Source: Bremia lactucae (taxonomy: Eukaryota > Oomycota > Peronosporomycetes > Peronosporales > Peronosporaceae). Taken from it: 30,499 nucleotides of DNA. The notes beneath the pieces are model-generated. The model searched no databases and was not told the DNA's origin. It saw nothing but the letters and a program-made list of their open reading frames with translations. The DNA is taken from positions 2,884,878 through 2,915,376 of the forward strand of contig NC_090624.1 in NCBI RefSeq assembly GCF_004359215.1, written 5' to 3'. A program made the translations under genes and the position numbers. Of this stretch, positions 8,574 to 18,599 are shown one piece after another. The stretch's first letter is position 1, and each line of letters starts with the position of its first letter.

Positions 8574-9590
8574 ATGTCCATGTTAGATAATAATGAAAAT
8601 ACGCATCACTTTTCGCGTGACAACTACTTCTTTCTAAGTGATATAGAAAGGGTTGCGGTCGAACGAATGAGTTCGACCGTAGAAAAGGATGGCATCTTGG
8701 CCATGCTGTCCAGTTTGAATAGAGATGCCCTCCATTCAGCCATCGCCAAGTTCATACAACATGAACTTAACGAGGCGAAAGAGAAGGTAGCCTTGCTTGA
8801 TCAGCAAGGCTCTCAACAGGCAGAACTGTTGAGGTTACAATAGGTACAGACCCCTGTACCTGGGATGACGCACACGCATCTACCTAAGTATAAGGGATTC
8901 GAAGAAGACCCCATTTTAAAATGTTTCGTCGAGTTGAACGATACCATAAGGGCTCGTCACATCGTCAACGAGCAAATGACATGCGCAATTGCTCAATCAA
9001 ATTTGGCAGGTCGTGCCAAAATTTCGGCACTAGGCCTTAAGTTGCGCGATTAATATGTCTCTGGGTCGCTAAAGGCCTATAAAGCTCGGCTTACACAGAC
9101 GTTTGAACCGCCTAGGGCTGAGTTCAGAGCTCGATCGGAGCTTCTGAAACTCAAGCAAGGCAAGCGTGATGTTCACGCTTATGCCCAGCACATACGACTC
9201 TTAGCGAGTTGTATCACGAACAACCCAGTTCATACACACACGTTGATTACTGTGTTTATGCAAGGTGTTGCCGATGGTCCCGTGAAGATCCACCTGCTCC
9301 ACTTGGAACTGGATTCGCTTCAAGAGGCAATATCTGTTGCGGAACAGGCGAACTTAAGCTTGAGACAGGCTCAAGCTAGTTCGTAATCGTATCGTCCTCC
9401 AAGACGACACGAGCTTGGAGGTCCAGATCCTATGGACCTCTCTTATGTCGAAAGCGTGATTCCTCGTTTTTCGAACAATAAGCGATTGCAAAATGCAATC
9501 GCTGTCAAAAGTTAGGACACTACGCTCATGAGTGTAGTGCCCACGCCCATTACCGAGAGGTACTGAACGTAATTATTAACTGAATGCCAA
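8574..9590 (+). pseudogene. gag: Gag of element B
   Basis: The ATG at 8574 lies 49 bases after the LTR. The first 89 residues (to TAG at 8841) include a likely coiled coil (HELNEAKEKVALLDQQ). After the stop the frame continues as a capsid-like core (GFEEDPILKCFVELNDT, SNLAGRAK, ALGLKLRD, stop at 9052, FEPPRAEFRARSELLKLKQG, TLITVFMQGVADGPVK). It closes with a perfect CCHC zinc knuckle, CNRCQKLGHYAHEC, encoded at 9494-9535. Three stops interrupt it (8841, 9052, 9385) and the knuckle is frameshifted. The region is dense in perfect hairpins (8656, 8789, 8842, 9162, 9357, 9418, 9481). Confidence 0.85.
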
Positions 9591-9791
9591 AATGGGCAGC
9601 AGTCGCGGGCCGACGTTGTTGCGAAATCGCAAAAGCGAGGCGGACCGCAAAAAAATGGTCGGGTCAGTACCCGACTGATCCAGTAACCTCAAGAGTGTTG
9701 CAAATTTCTTGACGAAAGTTGCTCCAGATACACAATCATTATATGTCTCGCACCTGGCGATGAGGTATCCCTCATCATCTTGAAATAAAAA

Positions 9792-10150
9792 GTGACACAT
9801 GATTTGTCACTGAGAGCCCTAGTGGACTGTGGGGCGTCGAATAACTTTATTCATTGCCAGCCTCTAGAGGGTCGTAGACTCAGATATGTTGAGTGCGACA
9901 TCCCGTCAACGAGGATGTCTAGCGACAGAGTGGATCGAGTTTTGAATGTACAACTAGCGGGCGACATTCAAGGAAGATACCGGTTGTCCAAAAGGGACAC
10001 CACGATGATCCTTGGTCGAGTAGAGAGGTGACCGTAGATGATTCGACTGTGATAGCGCAATCACACTTGGAAGTCGTTGAGCGAAGAAGTCCCCACGTAC
10101 TTGAGAAGAAAGCTCCTCAAATAGTTAATGCTGAAGTGGCGCTTATACTC
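9792..10150 (+). pseudogene. pol: Retropepsin-like protease of element B (degenerate)
   Basis: The motif ALVDCGASNNFIH is a retroviral-type aspartic protease active site with Cys in place of the usual Ser/Thr (DCGA instead of D[ST]GA). The downstream part (RRLRYVECDIPSTRMS) continues a Ty3-like protease, but the distal [IL]LG-PWL flap/strand region is missing or scrambled before a stop near 10029. The D-family copies here have the standard DSGA. DCGA may be normal for this lineage, so the residue alone does not prove inactivity. Confidence 0.65.
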
Positions 10151-10161
10151 TTGATCTGAAT

Positions 10162-11230
10162 GTGCCTTTGAAGTTAACTTCGGAGATAACTCAATTATCA
10201 ACCCTAGAACCTAAGCGGTTAATGAGAGATCTGCAGGGTAGTAAAATCAAGCAGATCTGCGTACTCGTCACAGAGGACGATTACGTAACCGATATATGGT
10301 CAGCGGTAATTTTTGCAGAGAACGAACGAGTTCTCAGCAGCTCATTGATGGACGAAAGTGTCCTCGATGAGAAGACTCGGATTGAGAGATATGCTACTCA
10401 ATCCTGAACGTCACTTAAGACAAATCCTTTATATAAGGATTTGATTGAATTCAGGGATGTATTCCCAGAAACAGTTCCATGCGAGTTGCCTAAGGATAAA
10501 GGCACTCGACATCAGATCGAGCTCAACCGGGCTCGAAGTACTGTGTCATGAAGCAGTGGCCACTGCCTCGTCAACACGTACTTGCGATCGATAAATTCTG
10601 GATCGATCGATTAAAAAGCGGGCCATGTGAGGGAGTCAACCTCCCCACATAGCTCTCCGACCTTCTGTGTGCGAAAGGCCACAGGAGGGTGGCGGATAGT
10701 GCACGCATTCAATAAACTGAATGCTGCAACGATACCGGCTCAAACGCCGATACCGAGAAAAGACGTAATCATAGACGGTATGTCTAAGAGTACTATCTTT
10801 TCTTCTATGGATTTTATCAGATCCTTATGCGTCAACGGGACATCCCGTACACAGGAGTGAGCAATCCCAGTGGGATGCTCTGGGAATGGCTAGTAATGAC
10901 ACAGGGGCTTAGTAACGCCCCTGCAACACTCAACGGATGTGTAACGAATCTGTTGAGACCAGTGCGAGAATTCGCACCGAGTTATTTTGACGATATATCC
11001 GTCCATAGCCCGGCTATGGACGAAATGACGGACGTGGAAGTTCATAAAACTCACGTTCGTCAGGTTCTTTCACTTATGCGAACGCATAAGTTGTACGCAA
11101 ATCTCAAGAAGTATATATTCACTGCAAGCGAAATACCACTTCTTGGGTGCATCGTCGGTAAATACGGCGTGCGCCCTGATCCTGAAAATATCTAGGCGAT
11201 TACCGACTAGCCAGTTCGAGTCGATGTCAA
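10162..11230 (+). pseudogene. pol: Reverse transcriptase of element B
   Basis: In order: pre-RT linker with SSLMDESVLDEKTRIERY; stop near 10405; LPKDKGTRHQIELNRA; stop at 10549; HVRESTSPHSSPTFCVRKAT and GGWRIVHAFNKLNAATIPAQ; TIFSSMDF; then a 13-nt deletion relative to C (22-nt region at about 10806) that shifts the frame; MLWEWLVMTQGLSNAPAT; the intact catalytic box YFDD (about 10981-10992); LYANLKK, EIPLLGCIVG and KYGVRPDPE. The catalytic box survives but the frame is broken at least four times. C (21285-22300) is the close relative. Confidence 0.85.
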
Positions 11231-11850
11231 CGAACTAAGAAAGTTCCTTGGGCTTGCGGCGTACTTGCACAAGTACTATCGCAATTATGCCGAGATGACA
11301 GTTCATCTCTCTCGTCTCTCGAAAAAAGACGAGAAATTGTTATGGAACGCTAATTGTCAGCGTTCCCTTGAAGGTATCAAGCAAAGCTTGATGCAATTCT
11401 CAAGATGGGCGATTGCAGATCAAGACATACCATTCCATGTGGTTTGTGACGCCAGCGATTTCGAAATCGGCTGCGCGTGATTGCAATACGATACAGACGA
11501 CTCAGAACGCATCGTCTGTTCCCAATCGCGTTAGCTGCAACCAGCTGAACGTAATTACCCAATGCATGACAAGGAACGCCTTACCATGAAACATGCACTG
11601 GCTAAATTTAGGGTATATATCCTCGGAGATAGATTGTTCATCATATATATGGACCATGCGTCATTACACACGGCCGCAATAGCCCACATACCTCGCAAAA
11701 AATGGCGAGGTGGCTATCCTTCTTAGCGGAGTATAATTTCTCCGTGGAATATAAAACAACGACGACTTATTAATGTTGTCGCTGATGTGTTATCACGCCG
11801 ACCCGAGCTGGCTGCGCACTCCAACAATGAAAATATTTCCGCTCATTACA
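11230..11850 (+). pseudogene. pol: RNase H and tether of element B
   Basis: Runs through FLGLAAYLHKYYRNYAEM (RT connection), CDASDFEIGCA with the first catalytic Asp, a stop, AERNYPMHDKE, MKHALAKFRVYILGDR and IIYMDHASL, and ends in VVADVLSRRPEL. Stops occur at 11478, 11533 and near 11727. MDHASL replaces the usual TDHASL. It is followed by about 100 bp of AT-rich linker before the integrase. Confidence 0.8.
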
Positions 11851-11959
11851 AGTGTTCCGTCATCAACTTTGTTTGATGACATAAAGAAAGCCTACACAGA
11901 AGATAAAAATATCTGCGTTTAATAAATCATCTGATAATATTCATCCAATGAATATTATA

Positions 11960-12847
11960 AAGATCTGCCCATTTATATCAATCGTCATCGGATAGAAACA
12001 CAACACGCAACGGCTTACTGTACTACACAGCCGTTGCCGGCGACACTCTACGTGTCGTCGTTTCGAATCATTACGATTTGCGCTTGCACATCATGTATAA
12101 GTGTCACGATCCACCAATAAATGGGCTTCCTGTATGTAAGAAAACTTATCTCACAGTAAGTCGCGACTTTTACCATCAGTTCGTGCGCAAGTACATTCGT
12201 GCTTGCGAGGTATGTCAACGGGTGAAGTTAGCCCTTCATCCCGTGCACCTCTCCAACCTCTACCACTTCCGGCAGAATGTTGGCAGTCCGTATCTATGGA
12301 TTTCATCTTCGAAGTTCCCGAAGACGATCACAAAAACATTGGAATTCTTGTTTTTGTAGACAAATTCAGCAAGATGGTACATCTTGCTGCAGTACCAGAG
12401 TCGAACACGGCTCCAAGCTGTGCCCGAGTCTTTATCGACACGGTATTCAAACTTCACGGGTTACCCCGTATACTGGTCTCATATAAAAGATCCACGGTTT
12501 ATGGCGGAGTTTTGGCAATCCGTGTTCAGTTCTCTCTGAACACGGCTGACGTGTCAACTTCTGATCATCCAGAGACAGATGGTCAGACGGAACGCGTAAA
12601 TCGCGTCCTCGAAGAGATACTTCGAGGTTACGTCCAATCGTATCTGAATTGGAGCGAGTTTTTACCGATGGCCGAATTCGCCAACAATAGTTCTGTGCAT
12701 GCGTCTACAAGGCATACACCGTTCTTCGTGAATGGCTTACGCCATCCACGGATACCCATCCAATTAGAAAGATCCTGTAGTTTAAGGGGGATTGGCTCGC
12801 ACGTGCAAAATCATTTCTGGCTCATGCTCATCACGCGTCGAAGTTAA
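11960..12847 (+). pseudogene. pol: Integrase, zinc finger and catalytic core of element B
   Basis: The finger starts around 12075. The second His of the HHCC set is lost (C has SGHRGREK, B has NGLPVCKK) but the CEVC pair is intact (about 12206). The core has the first Asp in VSMDFIFEVPEDD, then LVFVDKFSKMVHLAAVPES. The second Asp (VSDRDSRF in C, 23398) is changed to VSYKRS and frameshifted. STSDHPETDGQTERVNRVLE with the Glu follows, then HASTRHTPFFVNGLRHPRIP. The frame closes at a stop after RRS (12845). It is catalytically dead. Confidence 0.85.
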
Positions 12848-13570
12848 CAACGACGCGAATAATGTCGATGTCGATGCAATCGACATCGAAGATGAGAAAA
12901 CTCTCTGGCAATGCGCGCAAAGCGCACTGAAAAGGACAAAACAAATGAGTCAGCAGAGGAATTTCTCCTGACTCGAGAATCAGTAATCCGTTTCGTACAG
13001 GATTCCATTGCTTACGCAGTGGACCGTCAGAAACGGAACGCAGACAAACAGGGATCAGCAAACGTTCTTTCATTTGAAATAAATGACCTATTACTACTCT
13101 CTACGGTAAACTTACCTAAGCGTGTAGTCACTAATGTGGGTAGCAGTAAATTACTACCCAAGGTCATTGGGCCTTTCCATGTACTGCATCGCAGAGGCAA
13201 TGCGTACACAATAGAATTGCCACGTAGGATGCGAACGCATCCTACGTTTTACGTAGGTCGGCTCCGCCCGTACCAGCATTACGCGGTTTTTTCCGAGCAC
13301 GGATCTGACCACCCTTTTCAAAAATCCCTCAGAGAATTTTGTGGTCACAAACCAGATTGTCATGTTGTATATGAAGATTTTCATGCCGGGCCTGAAGATT
13401 CTCAAAACCGCGATGAGCTGACGAAAGCTCACACGAAGAGTGTGATATTTCCGTTCCCACTCGAACATGGAAAACGCTCTCTTCGAACGGTTGAAAGACC
13501 GTTCGATATCGTGAGCCAGCACCGTCTTCTCCAACGAGCGACGCTTACCTCGCCCCTGATTAAGACTTAA
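12848..13570 (+). pseudogene. pol: Integrase C-terminal domain of element B
   Basis: An open stretch from about 12911 to 13570 encodes SAEEFLLTRESVIRFVQDS, DRQKRNADK, then the GPF/Y-type module VIGPFHVLHRRGNAYTIELP with MRTHPTFYVGRLRPYQ. This is the C-terminal half of Ty3 integrases upstream of a chromodomain. It is out of frame with the core, joined through a region with a GTCGAT-rich stretch (12863-12890). The tail after 13290 is charged and of unknown fold. Hairpins with 8-bp stems lie at 12607-12627 and 13484-13505. Confidence 0.8.
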
Positions 13571-13654
13571 GACCCTCCTCTAAATTATGGAGGAAGTTGT
13601 CGAGTTTGTCGATCTTCGACTCTATGTCCGACATATTGGTCGGATCTAATGTAC

Positions 13655-13880
13655 CCTCCTCCGCCACAACTATCGGTGGGTTCCCACGGTGGTCAACGTT
13701 TCCTTTTGGAACGTATTCAAGATCATTATGATGTGAAGGAGCAGCATACGGGTTATCTCCTTCGCATGACAGCTGGGAGCCTCGTTCCCAGGGCCTCGTC
13801 CGTCAGTATGACGAGACCCGTCCGATAGATCAGAAGGTCCATCGGAGAACACGCGCTCCTGGCGCATGTAAATCGATTGC
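13655..13880 (+). pseudogene. pol: Chromodomain of element B (deleted)
   Basis: Reads GGQRFLLERIQDHYDVKEQH and TGYLLR, then, after a deletion that removes the WRGYP segment and shifts the frame, DSWEPRSQ, GLVRQYDETRP. This is a chromodomain, the histone-mark reader used by chromoviruses for targeted integration, with its central aromatic strand gone. Element A has the better preserved VRWRGY and SWEP parts. Confidence 0.7.
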
Positions 13881-13984
13881 TCAACGTCTATCGTATCGCG
13901 CATCTCGATAGAGATGCGAGCCGATCCCCAGGGCGACGATAGGGAATACACATCCCCTTTTACTTTTTTACTTGCTTCGTGTTG

Positions 13985-14903
13985 TCAACAAAACACGGAC
14001 AAGAAATCACCCCAAGTGAGGCATGGAAGTCCTGCCTCACGAGACGACCGATGCAATTAATACATTGCACCGGTTAGAGTTCGTTTTCCAAAAATAACGC
14101 GAATCGCGTTAAGCCTTTAAAGCCAGGCTTCGCGTCCAATGCCTTTGACATTGCGGATAAACGCGTTCCAGGCTTGCATCAACGAATTTTTATCTCGCTT
14201 GTTGATGCCACTGTACCATCGATGCTTAAGAAAATCATAAAAAAATCTTCTTCAGCGCGAAAGTTCTTCGCGCTGGGATCAAGGCCATGTAGCTTTGTCG
14301 CAATAAATAAGGGATATTTATTGTGAGGGGCAGTCTCTCCAGACAAGCTATTGACTAGCCGTTCAAGCAAAAGCCACGGCTTCTTCCAGGGCAAAACGAG
14401 ACATTTTATTGTCTACGATCCCCTGAGTGGTATCCACTGAAGCAGGGGTACCACAAGAACTGTTATTACGATGGCTTACGCCATCGTCATCACCACGACA
14501 GGAATATGTGCGGGTGACGGCACGGTAGACGGTGCTGGCGATGAGGAATCATCCTCATCGTCGGAACCAATCATGCTATAGCAAACGCTATAAGCACGTC
14601 TATACGATTGAGCCCCCTCATTCGAAGGCTCATAGTCAGACGCCTAACGATGATTGGGCGACTGTTCTGTTATCCCCGAGACGGCCATTTCGTCCGACTC
14701 GCATTCGTGGTCGACCCCCAAAGAGGGGTTGTAATCACGTGGCGAATTACAACGTGCATCCGCAACATCTAGTGTTGCGGGAGGAGATGATACTACGGCA
14801 GACGGAACGCTTCCGCAAGGGACAATAATGCGTCGCCCGCGGCTGCATGAACCGCAGCCGAAGGCGCCGCACTATTCGCATACCGCATGGACTTGTTAAC
14901 CAT
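13985..14903 (-). pseudogene. Antisense 3'-region ORF of element B
   Basis: The minus strand encodes a coding-like protein between the chromodomain and the 3' LTR, opposite to pol. The ATG at 14903 is 117 bp inside the LTR. Segments: MVNKSMRYANSAAPS and HAAAGDALLS; frameshift; SAVVSSPPATLD, HECESDEMAV; stop near 14646; an acidic Ser/Pro tract (GSDDEDDSSSPAPSTVPSP, about 14570-14515); stop near 14480; then VDNKMSRFALEEAVAFA and GREAWL to SREAGLPCL near 14020. The last part aligns ungapped with 2700-2825 of element A; the first part with C (23703 leftwards). The function is unknown. Conservation between copies argues against a chance frame. Confidence 0.55.
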
Positions 14904-15005
14904 GCGATCAAATAAAAATGATGGTTTTGACCAATAAAAATCTTTTTTAATAAAGTGGTCATATAGTGACCACTCTACCCAATGACAGTCAGATTGATTG
15001 TCGTT

Positions 15006-15018
15006 AAAGGGAGGGGGG
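15006..15018 (+). other. Polypurine tract of element B
   Basis: AAAGGGAGGGGGG directly before the 3' LTR start at 15020. It matches the tracts of A and C. Confidence 0.8.
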
Positions 15019-15019
15019 A

Positions 15020-15335
15020 TGTAACATGAAATTAACACTTAAGGCTGTTAGTTAAAATATTATCTAAACGGTAGATAATATTTGGAGAATATTACGTTAC
15101 ATGGTAATATTCTAAAAGCTTATCCATTGGTAGATATAGACCTTTATATCTACTTGCTCTGCGGTCCAGTTAGCGCTGGACGCGCGTAAAGAGAAATACT
15201 GATAAGATTTAATTACATGTTTGTATTAGATTATAATAAAGTTTGTATTGAGTGATAGACAAGAAGAACTTAACCATATTAAATACAGCTTACTTTAACC
15301 CTCTATAAAGCAAGTGTTATAAAAGAGAAGACTTC
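15020..15335 (+). repeat. 3' LTR of element B, truncated
   Basis: Aligns with the 5' LTR from its first base but lacks 15 bp after TGTAAC (TGTAAC joins directly to ATGAAATTA). It follows the LTR to about 15335 (GCAAGTGTTATAAAAG) and then switches to D-family DNA, losing the last 110 bp or so, including the hairpin block and the CCCCGTTACA end. The partner end has not been found, so the break is a deletion or rearrangement. Confidence 0.8.
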
Positions 15336-15339
15336 CTGG

Positions 15340-16020
15340 CGTAGAGACAAGACGCCTCTCAGAGGCCGGGACAATCACGTCCCCAAATTTTCCAGCTTGT
15401 AATGGCTCAGTACCAGACATGGTGTCTTAGTCGACATCCGACAAGGCGTTAGATGACTCAATTTCCTTGTCCAGCGAACGTTTACGTGTTACTTCACGTG
15501 CAATGAAAGGGTTTGACCCGAAATGCTCCGGCGAACTGCCAAAAGTGTCACTAATGACACTCAGTATGGTGGTACCTCGGCCTACCACACTCGCTGGACG
15601 TAGACGTGCCACTTCACGTATCTCAGGAGTATTGCACCCTTGAGGTCCTGGCGAACCGCGAATAGTGTCACTATTGACACTCAGCATGGTGCCACCTCGG
15701 CCGACCACACTTGGTGGACTTATTCGTGTACTCCACGTATTATAGGGATATTGCACCCTTGATGATTCGGCCTTAGGCCAACAATGCTTTCAGCATTCAG
15801 TGAATCGTTATTACAACGAGTGTCACTCGACAGAGTACGTGCCGTTCCACCCCCTTTTTCTGAGTCGAGCTCAGAATTAATGTTTACAACATTGGAGTTA
15901 ATTATCTCAGACATTCTCAAATCTAAAGCACTGACAGACTCAGTAAGTTATCCGCGCCAATAGCGCTTTTGTTGCCTAGCAAAGGTGGGTTTATAACTCT
16001 TTAAAGCTTTGCTAACAACA
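15340..16020 (-). pseudogene. pol: Protease-RT linker of element D1, with 120-bp tandem repeats
   Basis: Minus-strand frame (15920 to 15427): MRMSEIINSNVVNINSE, then repeated units containing SVVGRG-T-LSV-SDT and REV-R. It is the spacer between protease and RT of a Gypsy polyprotein. The same region in D2 lies at about 28090-27640. D1 breaks off at 15340 before the RT and abuts the truncated LTR of B. No enzymatic motif is present. Confidence 0.65.
15485..15775 (-). repeat. Tandem repeat, 120-bp period, about 2.4 copies
   Basis: Anchor cgtgnnactNcacgt occurs at 15485, 15605 and 15725. A second anchor, gtgtcactaNtgacactcag, occurs at 15545 and 15665. Both give a period of exactly 120 bp (40 codons), which keeps the reading frame. 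Each second anchor is itself a 7-bp-stem hairpin. D2 has one unit fewer (anchors at 27798 and 27917). Confidence 0.8.
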
Positions 16021-16029
16021 TTACGCGTG

Positions 16030-16470
16030 GTGCCTAAGGTCTTAGACCTCCAATAGATTCATAACTCATGGCGTCCAAGCCAGGTCATACCAAAGATGAG
16101 ATTATATATCGAATCCAAATCAAGAACGAGACAGCATTTCATAATGTCAAAGTCCAGAACCTTTTGCCTAAGCTTAAAGGAACTGGAGGAACAGTGCACG
16201 AGTCCCATTTGCTAAGCTAACAGTGATTGTATCAGATTCATGCGCTTTAAGGGCCTCAATGTATTGTTGATCAAGCATAATTGCAAGACGCCCCTGAGTC
16301 AATTAAAATTGACAATGGCTTATCAAAGCCCTTCACAGTCGCTAGATGAAATAACAAGCTCGGCTTGTACTCACGCCCCGTGCCATTACGCACCGAGCTA
16401 ATTGCGGCTATGTCCTGTTTACAATCATCTCCTACAGGCTCAACAGAGCCTAGGTCTTCCACAGTAGGGC
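16030..16470 (-). pseudogene. pol: Aspartic protease of element D1
   Basis: Reading leftwards: FHLATVKGFDKPLSILIDSGASCNYA, with the active-site DSGA near 16290, and, in another frame, YNLIFGMTWLGRHEL with the distal [IL][LF]G-TWL element near 16090, followed by IYWRSKTL. Stops and a frameshift separate the two. It is a typical Ty3 retropepsin-like domain. D2 shows ILVDSGASCNN at about 28512-28480. Confidence 0.75.
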
Positions 16471-16479
16471 GCCCCGCAC

Positions 16480-17457
16480 CTACTTGGTATCGACGTTTTC
16501 GTGCCTCGTATCAAATTTCTGGTATAGGTCGGAATCGGTGCTCTTTCGAGATATACACGTGTTTCGTAGGGGTAGGCCGGACGAAAACGTTTCGTGCTTC
16601 CGCACATATAACATCTACGGATTTTCTTATTATGTTCCACAGCTTGAAAAGCCTCTTCTTCTTCCTCGACGAGGCATATATTCATGGGTTCTGTTCTATT
16701 AGACGGTACACATGTGCTCGAAGCTTGATCGGTAAACAGGCGTGCTGACACAAGCCGACTTAAAATCGAACTCATCGCGTAGCGCTATGGCAACTGCCTC
16801 TTCGAAAGTAGCAGGATGAGACCGGAATAATCCCGTCCGGGCAACGACCTCATTAAGACCCCACATAAAAACTGATACGACAATTGTTTCGCACCGGGTC
16901 TTGATGCATAGATGCAATGAGGTCCTTAACTCCTCGACAAAGTCCTCTAGAGTTCGTTTACCCTTTTGAGTCACTAGGAGCCGTGCTTGTTAGCGATAAG
17001 CCTGATCAGGCGGTGCAAACATGCTGGTCGTTTGCTGTTTCAGCGAATCACATGAGGGAAAAGCGTCGTTTATGGACGTGGTGCACAATAATGCCCACTC
17101 AATGGCTCTACCACCGAGTTTGTTAATGGCCATAACACCTTTTGTCGTTATTTTAAGATCAAGGCGGAGGCAATGAACATATCCATCTGCTTAATCCAAG
17201 AAAGGAGATTTTCTCCCTCTTGCCCCTTAAATGTCTTTGCATTGACGACTAGAGGGCGAGCAATCGGCTCAGAATCAGGCACAGAGATGTATCTGGCCTA
17301 CCAGGGAGGATTTATATCGCATGAAGGCTTCAAGACTTGTATGCAGGACCTCTTTTTCCTCGGATATAATGAACTCTACATGTTTAAGCCCTAATGCATT
17401 TTTGAGCTTGTCATGAGATGCGCGTTGCGCCTTTGAAAGCTCTGGAAACTCTTCCAT
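16480..17457 (-). pseudogene. gag: Gag of element D1
   Basis: The ATG at 17457 is 40 bases past the PBS. N-terminal MEEFPELSKAQRASHDKLKN, then, after a frameshift, RPLVVNAKTFKGQEGENLLS with WIKQMDMFIASAL (capsid start), a broken middle, KGKRTLEDFVEELRTSLHLC, GLNEVVARTGLFRSHPATF, EEAVAIALRDEFDFKSA, and a zinc knuckle region CYMCGSTKRFRPAYP (about 16616-16570). The knuckle keeps the first Cys pair, but the His and last Cys positions are Arg and Tyr, so it cannot bind zinc normally. Confidence 0.8.
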
Positions 17458-17496
17458 TACAGTGAAGGTTGTCTTACAAAGACTCAGGCGTAGATT

Positions 17497-17513
17497 GACT
17501 AAGAGTACTACCA
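17497..17513 (-). other. Primer binding site of element D1
   Basis: On the minus strand TGGTAGTACTCTTAGTC follows the LTR end CTACA after a CC spacer, as in element B. It fixes the direction of the D family as leftwards. Confidence 0.55.
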
Positions 17514-17515
17514 GG

Positions 17516-17965
17516 TGTAGCGGAGCTACCTCGCTCCTAAAGTCAAAGGAAGACTTTAGACTCAGAAAGTCTCTCAATTTTATAGAATTAGTAGGTTTAA
17601 CAACTCAGGGAATCTTACAAGCGTGTAAGCTTAATATAATTCTAGTTCAAGGGATATAGGAGTTCGTAGAACCAAGTGGCAACTAGTGCCCAAAGGCTTC
17701 TATCTCCTACAGATCAATGCGCAAGCTTTAGGAAGGCACTAAACCCTTTAAGATCAAAAGAAGAACTGTACTTTATGTCAGCATTTAAATCTAAATATTA
17801 TCCTAGTTAATTAAAAATTGATTCCGGCCGCCAAATTTATATCTGGCGGCGACCACATTTGTTACCCATAATAAATGGAATTCAAGTAAGTTACTATTTC
17901 AGAATAAGATAAAAGGGTATTTTACACATAAAGTTAATGTACCACAACAACGGTTCTCCAATTGA
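17516..17965 (-). repeat. 5' LTR of element D1
   Basis: The boundary at 17516 is set by the PBS and by TGTAG (CTACA on the minus strand). The LTR aligns with 7939-8084 plus 24226-24565 and with 18600-19235, sharing GGTTTAACAACTCAGGGA, AAGTGGCAACTAGTGCC, the TATCTGGCGGC block and ACAACAACGG. The right end is approximate (17960-17970), placed where the copies stop aligning. Confidence 0.65.
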
Positions 17966-18497
17966 TGTGTGTTCCATTACACGCGTACTTACTTCATTTA
18001 TCTTTGGAATTGTTTTAAGTGGCACCACCGGGAAAGTTACATGTCTCAGACTTTTTAAGTCGATTCTTTGTCTATTAATGGATAGAATTTATCGCTCTGA
18101 ACAGTTGACATACTGCGGTAAGCGCTATAACGCTCGGTTTGACATCTTATTGTCAGCAATTGACTTCTTGCATCATTTTACTTTCAAGTTTCAAGTATGT
18201 TTTCAAATCACCCGGCTCCAGAATCATCGGTCTGCATTCTTTTCAAATGCATTTCACCATCCTTTCATGGCATATCTGGTTCGCGTCACTCCTTCTTTTC
18301 ATTTTAGACAGCATTTGAACAGACCTCTGCACTATCTTTTACTAAACTATTCCGTACACAAGGCACCTTTAACTAATTTATGCCGGATTTTTGTTGAAAG
18401 ACTTAGACAGCTTTACCGTTCGCACTATAAAAAAAGCTTGCTAGTTGCACCTATATCACCTAGATTCTTACTTAATTCAAATATGGATACTTATTGA
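17937..18497 (+). CDS. Unassigned ORF of 187 codons between two D-family LTRs
   Basis: Open from an ATG at 17937, which lies inside the LTR, to TGA at 18495-18497 (186 aa). The product is rich in Leu, Phe, His and Arg, with no motif, signal peptide or family that I recognise. It occupies most of the spacer between the D1 LTR and the F LTR. The frame could be chance in low-information DNA; there is no second copy in the window to test it. Confidence 0.2.
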   Translation: MYHNNGSPIDVCSITRVLTSFIFGIVLSGTTGKVTCLRLFKSILCLLMDRIYRSEQLTYCGKRYNARFDILLSAIDFLHHFTFKFQVCFQITRLQNHRSAFFSNAFHHPFMAYLVRVTPSFHFRQHLNRPLHYLLLNYSVHKAPLTNLCRIFVERLRQLYRSHYKKSLLVAPISPRFLLNSNMDTY

Positions 18498-18599
18498 TTG
18501 AAGAGCGGATCGGTGGTCACTTTCAATGATATCTTATATTGTACAGATTATGGAAAAATCAGTGGAACAAAATTCAATAATGAAATATTAAACCTTGCA

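Noticed and set aside
15485..15775. CRISPR-like regular spacing
   Set aside because: The 120-bp units are contiguous coding repeats without short repeat and spacer structure, in a eukaryotic retroelement.
17937..18497. Candidate secreted effector gene
   Set aside because: No signal peptide, no RXLR-dEER or LFLAK motif; starts inside an LTR. Listed only as an unassigned ORF.
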